Assembly (NCBI GenBank): GCA_026129185.1
Contig: JAHCIO010000003.1
Span: 1 to 64,000, forward strand
Source of the DNA: Promineifilum sp019695075
GTDB lineage: Bacteria > Chloroflexota > Anaerolineae > Promineifilales > Promineifilaceae
Length of the DNA stretch: 64,000 nucleotides
Direction of reading: 5' to 3'
The notes under the pieces are model-generated. The model worked only from the letters and a program-made list of their open reading frames with translations. It had not been told where the DNA came from and did no database searches. The position numbers and the translations under genes were made by a program. This document shows positions 41,818 to 51,260 of this stretch, piece by piece (position 1 is the first letter of the stretch; the number at the start of each line of letters is the position of its first letter).

Positions 41818-43494
41818 TTATTGACCGGGCAAAGTACCGACGACGTTGAAGGTGTTCAGGATGTGGTCGAGCGCGTCCAGGTCGGCCTCGGTCACGGCCT
41901 GCACCAGGACGACGACCGAGTAGTTCCGGGCCGCCGGCTCGGCGCCCAGGACGATGATGACGCTGCCCACGCCGGCGCAGTTGGAGTACTGGTCGTAGAC
42001 GCCGGTATAGACTGGGTCAGAGTAGTCGAAGCGGCCGTCATAGGTGCAGTCGGACGAGAAGTCGAACACATCGACAAGCTCGTTCATCGTCGTGTTGCCG
42101 AAGTAGGCCCCGGCCAAAATCTGCACCCCGGGCGTCTCGTAGGTGCCGCTGAAGCCGGCAATGTCGGTCGAGGCGATCAGTTCGCTGCCCAGCACCGAGC
42201 CGTCGTCGCTATCGACCCAGTTGGAGCCGTCTACATCCGCCCACTCGGCCGGCACTTCGACGTAGATGGCCTGCGAGTCATCGTAGATGCCGACGTAGTT
42301 CTCGTAGGTCGCGGCCGCGCCCGTGTCGGTTCCGGCCGAGCCGTCATCGACCTGGACTTCCTGGGCGAAGGAGAAGGACTGCGTCAGCGCGTCGCTGGCG
42401 GCGCCGTTCAGCTGCCCTTCCATCACCTCTTGCGTGTCGTAGCGCAGGACTTCAATCGACATTGGGTCGGTGGCGTTGCGGCTGCGCAGAATGTCGCAGT
42501 AGTCCGACATCGTCCCATTGGTGGCCAGCACCAGGCCCTCCAGCATGGTGATGATGTCGCCCGGCTTGACGCCGACCTTGTCGGCCGGGGAGCCGGATTC
42601 GACCGAGGACACCCAGATGCCCGTGATGTCGTCGGCGGTGGTGACGGCCTCGCCGTTCACGCCGATGGAGTCGAGGTCTTTGCCGGTGCGCAGCTGCTCG
42701 ACGACCGAGCGCGCGTCCGCGGCGCTGATGGCGTAGTACTGATTGGTATCGGATGCGCCGGCGTAGTTGACGCCGACGACCTTGCCGCCCGTGGTCACCA
42801 GCGGGCCGCCGGAGTTGCCGGGGTTGATCGTCGCGTCGTGCTCGATGACCGAGTTGACCGAGGCCCAGCTCGTCTCGCCGCCGGCGTCTTCCTTAGAGAT
42901 GACGCCGCGGGTCAACGTCGGCTCGGGGTCGCCCAACGGGTAGCCCAGCGCGTAGACCTCGGTGCCTAGCTTTAGCGAGCTGGGGTCCCACTCCAGGAAG
43001 GGGTAGCCGTCCCCTTCGATGTCGATGACGGCCAGGTCGGAGCATTCGGATACGCCGAGAACTTTGGCGTTCAGCGGCTCGTCGCGGCCCTGAACGTAGA
43101 CTTGTAGGAAGGCCGCGCCGGTGACGACGTGGTTATTGGTGACGGCAATGCCCGACGGGTCGATGATGAAGCCGGAGCCGGCGCCGGCGGCATTGTACTG
43201 CATGCCAAATTCAGGGTCGCGGAAGCTGCCCTGGGCGACAATCTGCACCGTCGCGCCGATGGCTTCCTGGAAGCTCTGCGCGGAGACTGGCCCGGCAGCT
43301 ACCGGTTCGGCGGTTGCCGCCGCCACGGTGGGGACTTCAGCAGTCGGCGCGGGCGCGTCGGTCGCTACCGCCACGGCCACCGTCGCCACCGGTTCGACCG
43401 TCGCTTCGGCGCCCTCCTCGTCGCCGCCACAGGCAACAAGAGCCAGCCCCAGGATCAGCAGCAAACACAGGGTTAGTATTCGCAAACTCTTCAC
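41818..43494 (-). CDS. HtrA/DegP-like PDZ serine protease lipoprotein
   Basis: 558 aa. Signal peptide and lipobox ALVAC (C22), an Ala/Thr/Pro linker, then a trypsin-like domain with H121 (TNNHVV), D152 (CSDLAVI) and S227 (NPGNSGGP), and a PDZ domain (about 288-360: SPADKVGVKPGDII). The C-terminal 398-557 is an extra domain with WADVDGSNW, DCTYDGRFD and VYTGVYDQYSNC, shared with the adjacent kinase. The catalytic triad is complete. It should act outside the membrane in protein quality control or signalling. Confidence 0.9.
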   Translation of the reverse strand: MKSLRILTLCLLLILGLALVACGGDEEGAEATVEPVATVAVAVATDAPAPTAEVPTVAAATAEPVAAGPVSAQSFQEAIGATVQIVAQGSFRDPEFGMQYNAAGAGSGFIIDPSGIAVTNNHVVTGAAFLQVYVQGRDEPLNAKVLGVSECSDLAVIDIEGDGYPFLEWDPSSLKLGTEVYALGYPLGDPEPTLTRGVISKEDAGGETSWASVNSVIEHDATINPGNSGGPLVTTGGKVVGVNYAGASDTNQYYAISAADARSVVEQLRTGKDLDSIGVNGEAVTTADDITGIWVSSVESGSPADKVGVKPGDIITMLEGLVLATNGTMSDYCDILRSRNATDPMSIEVLRYDTQEVMEGQLNGAASDALTQSFSFAQEVQVDDGSAGTDTGAAATYENYVGIYDDSQAIYVEVPAEWADVDGSNWVDSDDGSVLGSELIASTDIAGFSGTYETPGVQILAGAYFGNTTMNELVDVFDFSSDCTYDGRFDYSDPVYTGVYDQYSNCAGVGSVIIVLGAEPAARNYSVVVLVQAVTEADLDALDHILNTFNVVGTLPGQ

Positions 43495-43604
43495 TCTAGC
43501 CTCCTCTCGGCATATTCAATGAAAGCGGATACGTCTTGATCGGCCCAAGTAGTGGCCAACACCACACACCAACCACGCCTCTTATCTATTTGAGACGTGT
43601 GGGG

Positions 43605-43610
43605 ATTATA
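43605..43610 (-). promoter_or_regulatory. Possible -10 box for the HtrA-like gene
   Basis: Minus-strand TATAAT, about 110 nt before the ATG at 43494. The -35 region is weak (TCACTC with a 15-nt spacer). Confidence 0.4.
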
Positions 43611-43792
43611 CTGAAATTCGCGGGTGAGTGACAGTTAAGTAAATGACACTAAAGCTGTACAGCGTGCGCGTCGGCGTCGTCTAGAATGCGTATGGAAGTT
43701 AGATGAAAGTTAGGAAGTGCAGGTGAATCGCGCGATCCCTTTGGGTAATGGCGCGGTGCGTCAAGCATTGCGTGTAGTCGTCGTCAGGCCTA

Positions 43793-43822
43793 TTGACTTT
43801 TGTCCCGCGCTTATGCTAGACT
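43793..43822 (+). promoter_or_regulatory. Promoter of the primary sigma factor gene
   Basis: TTGACT (43793-43798), 18-nt spacer, TAGACT (43817-43822). The start near 43829 leaves a leader of about 170 nt before the sigma-factor ATG. The rest of the 500-nt spacer (43495-43998) shows no gene. Confidence 0.6.
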
Positions 43823-43998
43823 GCACCTTTGACCTAGAGGAAGAGGTGTGTGGAGCTGCAACAGCCCACTCGTTCGATTATTCAAAACAATAGCCATTTT
43901 CCGTGGGTGTTGCTCCGGACGCCGCCTCTTCGCGCAGCCGGCGTCGGCTGGGTCTAGGTGTTTTTATTCAAGGGAGAATCGGAAGGGATTATTAGCCG

Positions 43999-45249
43999 AT
44001 GACTGATCTGAACGATCCATTGTCCGACGAAATGGAGATCCTCAATACGCTCCTCAACGAGGGCATTGAACAGCGTTATCTGACGTACGATCAGATTCTT
44101 GAGGCGCTGCCGGAGATCGAGAACAATATTGCCCTGCTCGAGACCTTGCTCGAGGAGGCGCAGACGCTTGGCATCGCCATTTATGAGAATGAGGACGACG
44201 TGGTGGCCGTGGCCCTGGGCGCGCCGGACGATGAGCCGGACGACGTACTGACGGAGATCGACATCATCGAGGAAGAGATCCGCCGGCCGCTGACCCACGT
44301 GCCGTCCCACGATGCGCCGCTGTTCGATCTGAGCAACGTGCCGATCGATGACTCGGTGGGCCTCTACTTCCGCGAGATGGGCCAGCAGCAGTTGCTCTCG
44401 GCTGAGGAAGAGGTCCAATTGGCGATGGAGATCGAGGCCGGGCGCGCCGCCGAAGAGCGGTTGGCCTCCGGCACGGTCACCGACCCGAACGAGATCGACC
44501 GCCTGGTGAACGTCCGCGAGATCGGCGACGCCGCCCGCGCCCACCTGATTCGCGCCAACACCCGCCTGGTGGTCAGCATCGCCAAGAAGTACCGCGGCCG
44601 CGGCCTGCAATTCCTGGACTTGATCCAGGAGGGCAACGTCGGCCTGATGAAGGCGGTCGAGAAGTACGACTACCGGCGCGGCAATCGCTTCAGCACCTAT
44701 GCGACGTGGTGGATTCGCCAGGCTGTGACGCGCGCTTTGGCCAACCACGGCCGCACCATCCGCATCCCGGCCCACCTTGGCGGGCGCATCAGCAAGCTCT
44801 ACCAGGTGGCCCAGGAATTGGAGCAGGAGTACGGCCGCCAGCCGACAGCCGAAGAGATCGCCGAGAACATGGATCTGCCGGCCGACCGCGTGCGCTGGAT
44901 GTTGCGCACCAGCCGCCAGCCGGTGCATCTGGAGCGGCCCGTGGGCGACGAGTCCGACGCCGAACTGGGTGATTTCATCGAGGACATCGAAGCGCCCGCC
45001 CCGGCCGAGACGGTGGCCCAGACGATGCTCACCGAGGAAATCGGCGACATCCTGGACCAGTTGACGCCGCGCGAGGCGCGCATCCTGCGGCTGCGCTATG
45101 GCTTGCAGGACGGCGAGTCGCGCACGCTGAAGGAAGTCGGCGAGATGTTCGGCCTGTCGCGCGAGCGCATCCGCCAACTGGAGAAGGAGGCGCTGCGCAA
45201 GCTGCGTCACCCGAACTTCGCCGGGCATCTGCGGCAGTACCTGAACTAG
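43999..45249 (+). CDS. rpoD: Primary RNA polymerase sigma-70 factor
   Basis: 416 aa. An acidic N-terminal region (about 1-110) is followed by region 1.2 (VGLYFREMGQQQLLSAEEE), region 2 (RLVVSIAKKYRGRGLQFLDL, then EGNVGLMKAV, STYATWWIRQA), region 3 and region 4 (LRLRYGLQDGESRTLKEVG, then LSRERIRQLEKEALRKLR). This full set marks a group 1/2 sigma factor. AGGGAG lies upstream but at long spacing. Single-gene unit with its own promoter and a strong terminator. Region 1.1 is short and diverged. Confidence 0.92.
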   Translation: MTDLNDPLSDEMEILNTLLNEGIEQRYLTYDQILEALPEIENNIALLETLLEEAQTLGIAIYENEDDVVAVALGAPDDEPDDVLTEIDIIEEEIRRPLTHVPSHDAPLFDLSNVPIDDSVGLYFREMGQQQLLSAEEEVQLAMEIEAGRAAEERLASGTVTDPNEIDRLVNVREIGDAARAHLIRANTRLVVSIAKKYRGRGLQFLDLIQEGNVGLMKAVEKYDYRRGNRFSTYATWWIRQAVTRALANHGRTIRIPAHLGGRISKLYQVAQELEQEYGRQPTAEEIAENMDLPADRVRWMLRTSRQPVHLERPVGDESDAELGDFIEDIEAPAPAETVAQTMLTEEIGDILDQLTPREARILRLRYGLQDGESRTLKEVGEMFGLSRERIRQLEKEALRKLRHPNFAGHLRQYLN

Positions 45250-45274
45250 GGCTGTCCGCGTTACAGGAATGGCA

Positions 45275-45323
45275 ACGCCCTCCGGTAGGCCACACCCGTG
45301 GCTCACCGGAGGGCGTTTTATTT
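45275..45323. terminator. Strong intrinsic terminator with a nested hairpin
   Basis: ACGCCCTCCGGT (45275-45286) pairs with ACCGGAGGGCGT (45305-45316), followed by TTTATTT; inside the loop GGCCAC pairs with GTGGC, so the stem is nearly continuous. It ends the sigma-factor transcript and overlaps the stop region of the convergent methyltransferase gene. Confidence 0.92.
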
Positions 45324-46166
45324 GCGGCAGACGAAGGCCGTGTCGCCGGGATGGATGTGGTAGTGGGCCGGGCGGCCGAGGCTCATATCGATGGCTGTGA
45401 CCTCGCTGAAGCCGGCGGCGCGCATCTTCTCGGTCACGTCGAGGCCATAGTGGCGCAGGTGGCCGTTGGCGTCGGGTGTGGGCAGCGTCCAGGTGTCCCA
45501 CTTGTGGTAGTCGCCGGGGATGGTGAAGACGGCCAGGCCGCCGGGCATCAGTACGCGGGCGCACTCGCGCAGGGCGGCGCGGTCGTCGGGGATGTGCTCC
45601 AGGACGTGGTTGCACATCAGGAAGGCGTAGGTATCGCCGGCGAAGGTGAGCCGCTGGATGTCTTCGCCGGGGAAATGTACGTCGACGCGCAAGTAGTCGG
45701 TCGTGTGGATTGGCCCCTGGGCCAGGGCGCTCAGGCGGCCCATCAACGGCCGTTCCGGGGCAAAGATCAGGCAAGGGCCGGCCGGCGCGTCGCGCAGCAG
45801 GTCGGGCAGCAGCAGGGCCAGCCCGCGGTGGCGCGAGCGCGAGTCGCAGCCGGGGCAGCCGGAGTTGGGCTGCACGGCGCGCCAGTTGCTGAGCGACAGA
45901 AAGGCCGGGCCGCGCCAGCCGCAACAGGGGCACTCGACGCTCTGGCGACGGCCGCGCACCTGGAAGTTCCAGACGTTGTCGGCCACGCTGCGGGCGCGGT
46001 GCCACGCGCGGCGCGTCTCGCCCTGGCCGGCCAGTCGCAGCGCGCGCCCGAGTTCGACCCAGTGGGCGCGCCACGAGGGCCGGCCCGGCCCCGGCCAGCC
46101 GATGGCGGCGAGGTCAAGCGAAGCGGTGGCCGTTGGGCCTGGAGCTGTTTCCTGTGGTGTCATCAT
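45318..46166 (-). CDS. SAM-dependent methyltransferase with a zinc ribbon
   Basis: 282 aa from ATG at 46166; upstream in-frame starts lie before the likely transcript start. Two Cys pairs (CPCCGW, CPGC) form a probable zinc ribbon at about 80-110. The methyltransferase fold is of type 11: DYLRVDVHFPGED, MCNHVLEHIPDD and the LMPGGLAVFTIPG strand. The sequence GxGxG motif is not obvious (APERPLMGRL). Convergent with rpoD, divergent from the polysaccharide operon, in which similar methyltransferases occur; substrate unknown. Confidence 0.75.
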   Translation of the reverse strand: MMTPQETAPGPTATASLDLAAIGWPGPGRPSWRAHWVELGRALRLAGQGETRRAWHRARSVADNVWNFQVRGRRQSVECPCCGWRGPAFLSLSNWRAVQPNSGCPGCDSRSRHRGLALLLPDLLRDAPAGPCLIFAPERPLMGRLSALAQGPIHTTDYLRVDVHFPGEDIQRLTFAGDTYAFLMCNHVLEHIPDDRAALRECARVLMPGGLAVFTIPGDYHKWDTWTLPTPDANGHLRHYGLDVTEKMRAAGFSEVTAIDMSLGRPAHYHIHPGDTAFVCRK

Positions 46167-46197
46167 GCGTTCACCGGCAAAATCTGACGTGATTACC

Positions 46198-46203
46198 ATT
46201 ATA
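46198..46203 (-). promoter_or_regulatory. -10 box (TATAAT) for the methyltransferase
   Basis: Minus-strand TATAAT predicts a start near 46191, about 25 nt before the ATG at 46166. Confidence 0.55.
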
Positions 46204-46342
46204 ATGACACCAGAATGGCTGTCATTGGCCCATCGGGGTCTTTTACGCAAACTTCACCGCTGTTTCACAAGCCGTTCATTCATAATTCGGGCGGGTATGG
46301 TAAGTTGATAGGCAGAGACAGCCCGCTCCAGGAAGTAGTTGC

Positions 46343-47191
46343 ATGGCCATGCCGTTGAAGCCTGAATCGATCATCATTGAACCCGCCCGCGGCTGGCAGG
46401 TGATCAACTGGCGCGAACTGCGTGAGTACCGCGACCTGTTCTATTTCCTCATCGACCGCGACATCAAGGTGCTCTACAAGCAGACGGTGCTGGGCTTCGG
46501 CTGGGCCATCCTGCGGCCGGTGCTGAGCATGGTCATCTTCACGGTCATCTTCGGCGGGCTGGCGCGCGTCGATAGCGACGGCATGCCCTACGCCCTGTTC
46601 AGCTACGCCGCGCTCGTGCCCTGGCTCTACTTCAGCACGGCCCTGTCCGCCTCCGCTCTCAGCCTGGTCAACAACACCGACATGCTGACCAAGGTCTACT
46701 TCCCGCGCCTCATCTTCCCCCTGACGCCGGTCTTCTCCAAGCTTGTCGATTTTGTCATCTCCTTCGCCGTCGTCTTCGTGCTGATGGCCTGGTTCCACGT
46801 GGCGCCGACGGCGCGCATGCTCTACCTGCCGCTGCTTATCCTGCTGATGATGCTGGCCACGGCCGGCATCAGCCTGTGGTTCGCGGCCATGTCGGTTCAC
46901 TATCGCGATGTCAAGCACGCCATGCCCTTCGTGACCCAAATCCTGATGTACGCCGCGCCGGTCGTCTGGTCGGCGGCGCTCATCGAGGAGCGCTTCGGCC
47001 AGGCCGGGCGGCTGGTGTTCGGCCTCTACCCGATGGTCGGCGTCATCGAGGGCTTCCGCGTGGCCCTGTTGGACACCGGCCCCATGCCCTGGGACATGCT
47101 CGCCGTCGGCACGGCCTCGGCGCTGCTTCTCTTCGTCACCGGCCTCTTCTACTTCCGCCGCATGGAAGTCAACTTCGCCGACGTCGCCTGA
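46343..47191 (+). CDS. ABC-2 polysaccharide export permease (Wzm/TagG family)
   Basis: 282 aa with six membrane helices. The N-terminal amphipathic stretch ELREYRDLFYFLIDRDIKV and VLGFGWAILRPVLSM are hallmarks of O-antigen/teichoic-acid export permeases, and the end has LYPMVGVIEGFR. It should move a finished lipid-linked glycan across the membrane with the ATPase that follows 17 nt later. GGAAG lies 7 nt before the ATG. First gene of the plus-strand polysaccharide operon. Confidence 0.92.
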   Translation: MAMPLKPESIIIEPARGWQVINWRELREYRDLFYFLIDRDIKVLYKQTVLGFGWAILRPVLSMVIFTVIFGGLARVDSDGMPYALFSYAALVPWLYFSTALSASALSLVNNTDMLTKVYFPRLIFPLTPVFSKLVDFVISFAVVFVLMAWFHVAPTARMLYLPLLILLMMLATAGISLWFAAMSVHYRDVKHAMPFVTQILMYAAPVVWSAALIEERFGQAGRLVFGLYPMVGVIEGFRVALLDTGPMPWDMLAVGTASALLLFVTGLFYFRRMEVNFADVA

Positions 47192-47208
47192 CGCCGCGCG
47201 CCCTTGCT

Positions 47209-48525
47209 ATGAACCACTCCCCCAACGGTCAGCACGCGCCGGTCGAGGCCATCGTCGCCGAGAACCTGGCCAAGCAGTATCACATCGGCCTGCGCGAGCA
47301 GCGCCGCGATACGCTGCTGCAATCGGCGCTGGCCGCGCTGTCCGCGCCGCTGACGAACCTGCGCCAGCTGCGGCGGCTGGGCGAAGTCAGCGCCGACGAG
47401 GCCGCCGACGTGCTCTGGGCCTTGCGCGACGTGTCCTTCCGCGTTGCCGCGGGCGAGGTCGTCGGCCTGATCGGCCGCAACGGCGCGGGCAAGAGCACGC
47501 TGCTGAAAATCCTGTCGCGCATCACCCCGCCGACGCGCGGCCGGGTGGTGCTCAACGGGCGCGTCTCCAGCCTGCTGGAGGTGGGCACGGGCTTTCACCC
47601 GGAGTTGACCGGCCGCGAGAACGTCTACCTCAACGGCACCATCCTGGGCATGCGCAAGGCCGAGGTCGAGCGGCGCTTCGACGAGATCGTCGCCTTCGCC
47701 GAGGTCGAGAAGTTCATCGACACGCCGGTGAAACGCTATTCCAGCGGCATGCGCGTGCGACTGGCCTTTGCCGTCTCGGCCCACCTGCAATCGGAAATCC
47801 TGCTGGTCGACGAGGTGCTGGCCGTGGGCGACGCCGCTTTCCAGGAGAAGTGCCTGCGGGCCATGGACGGCATCGCCCAGACGGGGCGCACGGTGCTGCT
47901 GGTCAGCCACAACATGCAGGTCATCCAGCAGCTGTGCGGCCGGGCGCTGCTGTTCGAGGGCGGGCGGCTGGTGGCCGACGGCGCGCCCTCGGCCGTGGTC
48001 GCCCGCTATCTGAGCCATGCCGCCGCGGCGTCGTTGCCGGAGCCGGTGCGGCTGGGCGACGAGTTGTGCCTGCGGCAGCTGAGCGTCAGCCAGGGCGGCG
48101 CGCCGGCCGGCGAGTGGCTCGACAGCAGCCGGCCGTTCGAACTGCGCGTCTGCTACGACATCCTGCAACCGGTGCGCAACCTGCTGCTGGGCTTCAACGT
48201 CGTCTCCAGCGACGGCGTGAACCTGTTCCGCACCTACGACATGCAATCGGCCGGGCTGGGCGAGCGCGCGCCGGGCTGCTATGAATCGGTCTTCACGCTA
48301 CCCGGCGGCCTCTTGCCCGCGGGGCACTACTTCTTCGAGGTCACTGTCGGCCTGCACCGGCTGCGCTGGCTCAGCCGGGGCGACATCCGGCTGCGTCTGA
48401 ACCTGGGCGGTGGCCGGCAGACCGACGTCGATTTCCCCGGCGTCGTCGCCCCGCTGGGCGATTGGACGGTTCGCCGCGCCGACGAGGCGCGCGAGCCGAT
48501 TGGGAGCGAGCAGAGTCATGGCTAA
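47209..48525 (+). CDS. Polysaccharide export ATPase (Wzt family) with substrate-binding C-domain
   Basis: 438 aa. ATPase domain with Walker A GRNGAGKS, VGTGFHPELTGRENVYLNG (the export-ATPase insertion), signature YSSGMRVRL, Walker B ILLVDEVLAVGD and switch His SHNM. A C-terminal domain of about 150 residues from about 285 (LRQLSVSQGG, LRVCYDI, GHYFFEVTVGLH) matches Wzt carbohydrate-binding domains, which select the capped end of the glycan. Overlaps the next gene by 8 nt. Confidence 0.92.
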   Translation: MNHSPNGQHAPVEAIVAENLAKQYHIGLREQRRDTLLQSALAALSAPLTNLRQLRRLGEVSADEAADVLWALRDVSFRVAAGEVVGLIGRNGAGKSTLLKILSRITPPTRGRVVLNGRVSSLLEVGTGFHPELTGRENVYLNGTILGMRKAEVERRFDEIVAFAEVEKFIDTPVKRYSSGMRVRLAFAVSAHLQSEILLVDEVLAVGDAAFQEKCLRAMDGIAQTGRTVLLVSHNMQVIQQLCGRALLFEGGRLVADGAPSAVVARYLSHAAAASLPEPVRLGDELCLRQLSVSQGGAPAGEWLDSSRPFELRVCYDILQPVRNLLLGFNVVSSDGVNLFRTYDMQSAGLGERAPGCYESVFTLPGGLLPAGHYFFEVTVGLHRLRWLSRGDIRLRLNLGGGRQTDVDFPGVVAPLGDWTVRRADEAREPIGSEQSHG

Positions 48526-49318
48526 GTTCTACTGGCTGGCCCACGAGCGGCAGGTGGCCAACGGCCGTATGCGCTGGCACGCCGAAGAGGCCGACGAGGC
48601 CTTTTGGGCCGACTACTGGGAGTCGAAGGTCAACGCCGCCTACTACCGCCAGGCCGAGGCGCTCGACCTGGCGGCCGACGAGTTGGGCGGCCCGCTGCTG
48701 GCGGAGATGCCGCGCGACGGACGCCATCTGGAGGCGGGTTGCGGCGCGGGCTACTGGGTCGCCGCGTTGCGCCGGGCCGGGCTGGCTGTCGAGGGGATCG
48801 AGTACTCGCGCGAGCTGGTGGCCCTGGTCAACCGGGTCTATCCCGGCCTGCCCGTCGGCTATGGCGACGCCCTGGCGATCGACTGCCCCGACAACACGTA
48901 TGCGTCTTACCTGTCTTTTGGCGTCGTGGAGCACCGCGAGGCCGGGCCGCAGCCGTTTCTGGCCGAGGCGCTGCGGGTCTTGCGGCCGGGCGGCAAACTC
49001 ATCATCACCGTGCCCCATCTGGGCCGCCTGCGCCGGCTGCGGGGGCAGCTAGGGCGGTATGGGGCCGCGCCGACGAAGCCCTTCTTCCAATATGGCTTCG
49101 GCGCGGCGGAGTTCACGGCGCTGGTGCGCGCGGCCGGTTTCGTGGTCGATTACAGCCGGCCGCTCTACATCCACCGGCTGCTGCTGGAAGAGGTCGGGCC
49201 ATACCGTTGGCTCTACGACCGCCGCGGCGGCCCGCGCTGGCGCGACCGGGTGCGACGGCTGGGCGGCGGCCGCGACGGTCATATGCTTCTGATCGTGGCC
49301 GAGAAGCCGGCCGCCTAG
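48518..49318 (+). CDS. SAM-dependent methyltransferase of the polysaccharide locus
   Basis: 266 aa from ATG at 48518, overlapping the export ATPase. HLEAGCGAGYWVAAL (about 69-83) is the SAM-binding motif I, and LRPGGKLIITVPHLG a later strand. Near the Wzt-type ATPase, such enzymes often methylate the growing end of the glycan and so control chain length; this is inference. The end is Arg-rich. Confidence 0.82.
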   Translation: MAKFYWLAHERQVANGRMRWHAEEADEAFWADYWESKVNAAYYRQAEALDLAADELGGPLLAEMPRDGRHLEAGCGAGYWVAALRRAGLAVEGIEYSRELVALVNRVYPGLPVGYGDALAIDCPDNTYASYLSFGVVEHREAGPQPFLAEALRVLRPGGKLIITVPHLGRLRRLRGQLGRYGAAPTKPFFQYGFGAAEFTALVRAAGFVVDYSRPLYIHRLLLEEVGPYRWLYDRRGGPRWRDRVRRLGGGRDGHMLLIVAEKPAA

Positions 49319-49343
49319 CGGCGACGAGGGAGACACAACAACG

Positions 49344-51260
49344 ATGTGCGGCATCTGCGGCGAACTCCAGCTTGACGACCGGCCCGCCCGCGACGAGGCG
49401 ACCATCGCCCACCTGAGCGCGCTCATGGCCCGGCGCGGCCCCGACGACGCCGGCCACTGGCGCGACGGCGCGCACGCCTGGCTGGCCTTCCGCCGCCTGG
49501 CCATCCTCGACCTGTCGCCGGCCGGCCACCAGCCTATGCTGACGCCCGACGGCCGCTACGCGCTGGTCTTCAACGGCGAGGTCTACAACTTCGTCGCCCT
49601 GCGCGCCGAACTGGAGCGGCTGGGCGTCGGCTTCCGCTCCACGGGCGACACCGAGGTGGTCTTGCAGGCGTTAGTCCACTGGGGCACGGCCGCGCTCGAC
49701 CGGCTGAACGGCATGTTCGCCCTGGGCTTCTACGACCGCCGCGAGCGCAGCCTGCTGTTGGCCCGCGACCACGCCGGCATCAAGCCGCTTTATTACCTGC
49801 GCGACGACGCCGGGCTGTTCTTCGCCTCGCAGTACGATCAGATCATGCGCCACCCGTGGGCCGCCGGGCGGCCGGTGTCGGCCGACGCGCTGGGCCTCTA
49901 CCTGCGTCTGGGCTACATCCCCGCGCCGCGCGCGCTGCTGGCGGGCACGCACATGCTGCCGCCGGGCGCGTGGCTGCGGTTCGACGGCGACGGCCGGTGC
50001 GAGCAGGGCACATACTACCGCTTCCCGGTCTACCAGAAGCCGGAGTTGCGCGGCGCGGCGGCCGACGAGGCCGTCAATGCGGCCGTCAGCGATGCCGTGC
50101 GCCGGCAGATGATCAGCGACGTGCCGCTGGGCGCGTTCCTGTCCGGCGGCATTGACTCGCCGCTGGTGGTGGCCAAGATGCGCGCCACTGGCCGGCCGGT
50201 GCGGGCCTACACCATCAGCGCGGACGGCGACCCGGCCGACGAATCGGCCGACGCCGCCGCCTACGCCCGTCAGTTGGGCGTTGAACACGTGCTGGAGCCG
50301 TTCACGCCCGACCGCGCCCTCGACTGGCTGGACACGGTCGTCGGCGCGTGCGGCGAGCCGTTCGCCGACCATTCCATCTTCCCGACCTTGCTCGTTGCCC
50401 ACCTCGCCCGGCGCGACATGACCGTCATGCTTTCCGGCGACGGCGGCGACGAGCTATTCTGGGGCTACGCCGAGCGCTTTGGCAGCGTCCTGCGCCACGC
50501 GCCCGACTTCCGCGAGGGCCACTGGCGGCGCAGCGCTCGCTGGGGGGCCAGGCGCGTCCTGCACGTGGGCCAGGCCCACGCGAACCTGCGCGCCCGCGAC
50601 ATCGGCGACTGGTATCGCCAGAAGCACACCCGCCTGCCCGCGTCGTGGCTATCAGCCGTCTTTGAGAACGCGCCCGCCTGGCCGGGCGACTTCGACCTGT
50701 TCGCCTATGACGGCTGGGAGCCGGGCGCGACGGCGCAATGGCTGCGCTGGAACGAGTTTGTCGGCCATCTGTCGATGGTCTTGCTGAAGGTTGACCGGGC
50801 CAGCATGGCCAACTCATTGGAGGTGCGCGTGCCATTGCTGGATCGCGAGGTGATCGACGTGGCCGGCCGGGTGGACTGGCAGTCGTGCCTCGACCTGGGC
50901 ACGGGCCTGGGCAAGTTGCCGCTGCGCCATGCCCTGGCCCGCCACCTGCCGGCGCAGACGACAGCCAAGCGCGGCTTCCAGATTCCGATGGCCGCCTGGC
51001 TGCGCGGGCCGCTGGGCGAGGTCTTCCGGGACGCCTTTGCCGGCCGCCGCGAACTGCTGGGGCTGGCCATCCATCGGCCGGCCCTGATGGACATGCTGGA
51101 GGAACATATCAGCGGCCGGGATGACCTGAGCCGCGGCCTGTGGACGCTGCTCAGTTTGGCGCTGTGGCATGACCGGCATTTCTGGCCGGCCGATTCTTCT
51201 CGTGTCCGTCCGTCCGTGGCCACCACCTATGATGCCACGGCTGTTCCGTCTGTGTTGTGA
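49344..51260 (+). CDS. asnB: Asparagine synthase (glutamine-hydrolysing) family
   Basis: 638 aa. Mature N-terminus CGICGELQ with the glutaminase Cys2, RRGPDDAG and GDTEVVLQAL complete the class II amidotransferase domain; the synthetase domain has the PP-loop AFLSGGIDSPLV (about 266-277), MLSGDGGDELFWGY and VDRASMANSLEVRVPLLD. In glycan loci such enzymes often amidate uronic acids rather than make free asparagine. Start 26 nt after the methyltransferase; the end overlaps the next gene. Confidence 0.9.
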   Translation: MCGICGELQLDDRPARDEATIAHLSALMARRGPDDAGHWRDGAHAWLAFRRLAILDLSPAGHQPMLTPDGRYALVFNGEVYNFVALRAELERLGVGFRSTGDTEVVLQALVHWGTAALDRLNGMFALGFYDRRERSLLLARDHAGIKPLYYLRDDAGLFFASQYDQIMRHPWAAGRPVSADALGLYLRLGYIPAPRALLAGTHMLPPGAWLRFDGDGRCEQGTYYRFPVYQKPELRGAAADEAVNAAVSDAVRRQMISDVPLGAFLSGGIDSPLVVAKMRATGRPVRAYTISADGDPADESADAAAYARQLGVEHVLEPFTPDRALDWLDTVVGACGEPFADHSIFPTLLVAHLARRDMTVMLSGDGGDELFWGYAERFGSVLRHAPDFREGHWRRSARWGARRVLHVGQAHANLRARDIGDWYRQKHTRLPASWLSAVFENAPAWPGDFDLFAYDGWEPGATAQWLRWNEFVGHLSMVLLKVDRASMANSLEVRVPLLDREVIDVAGRVDWQSCLDLGTGLGKLPLRHALARHLPAQTTAKRGFQIPMAAWLRGPLGEVFRDAFAGRRELLGLAIHRPALMDMLEEHISGRDDLSRGLWTLLSLALWHDRHFWPADSSRVRPSVATTYDATAVPSVL

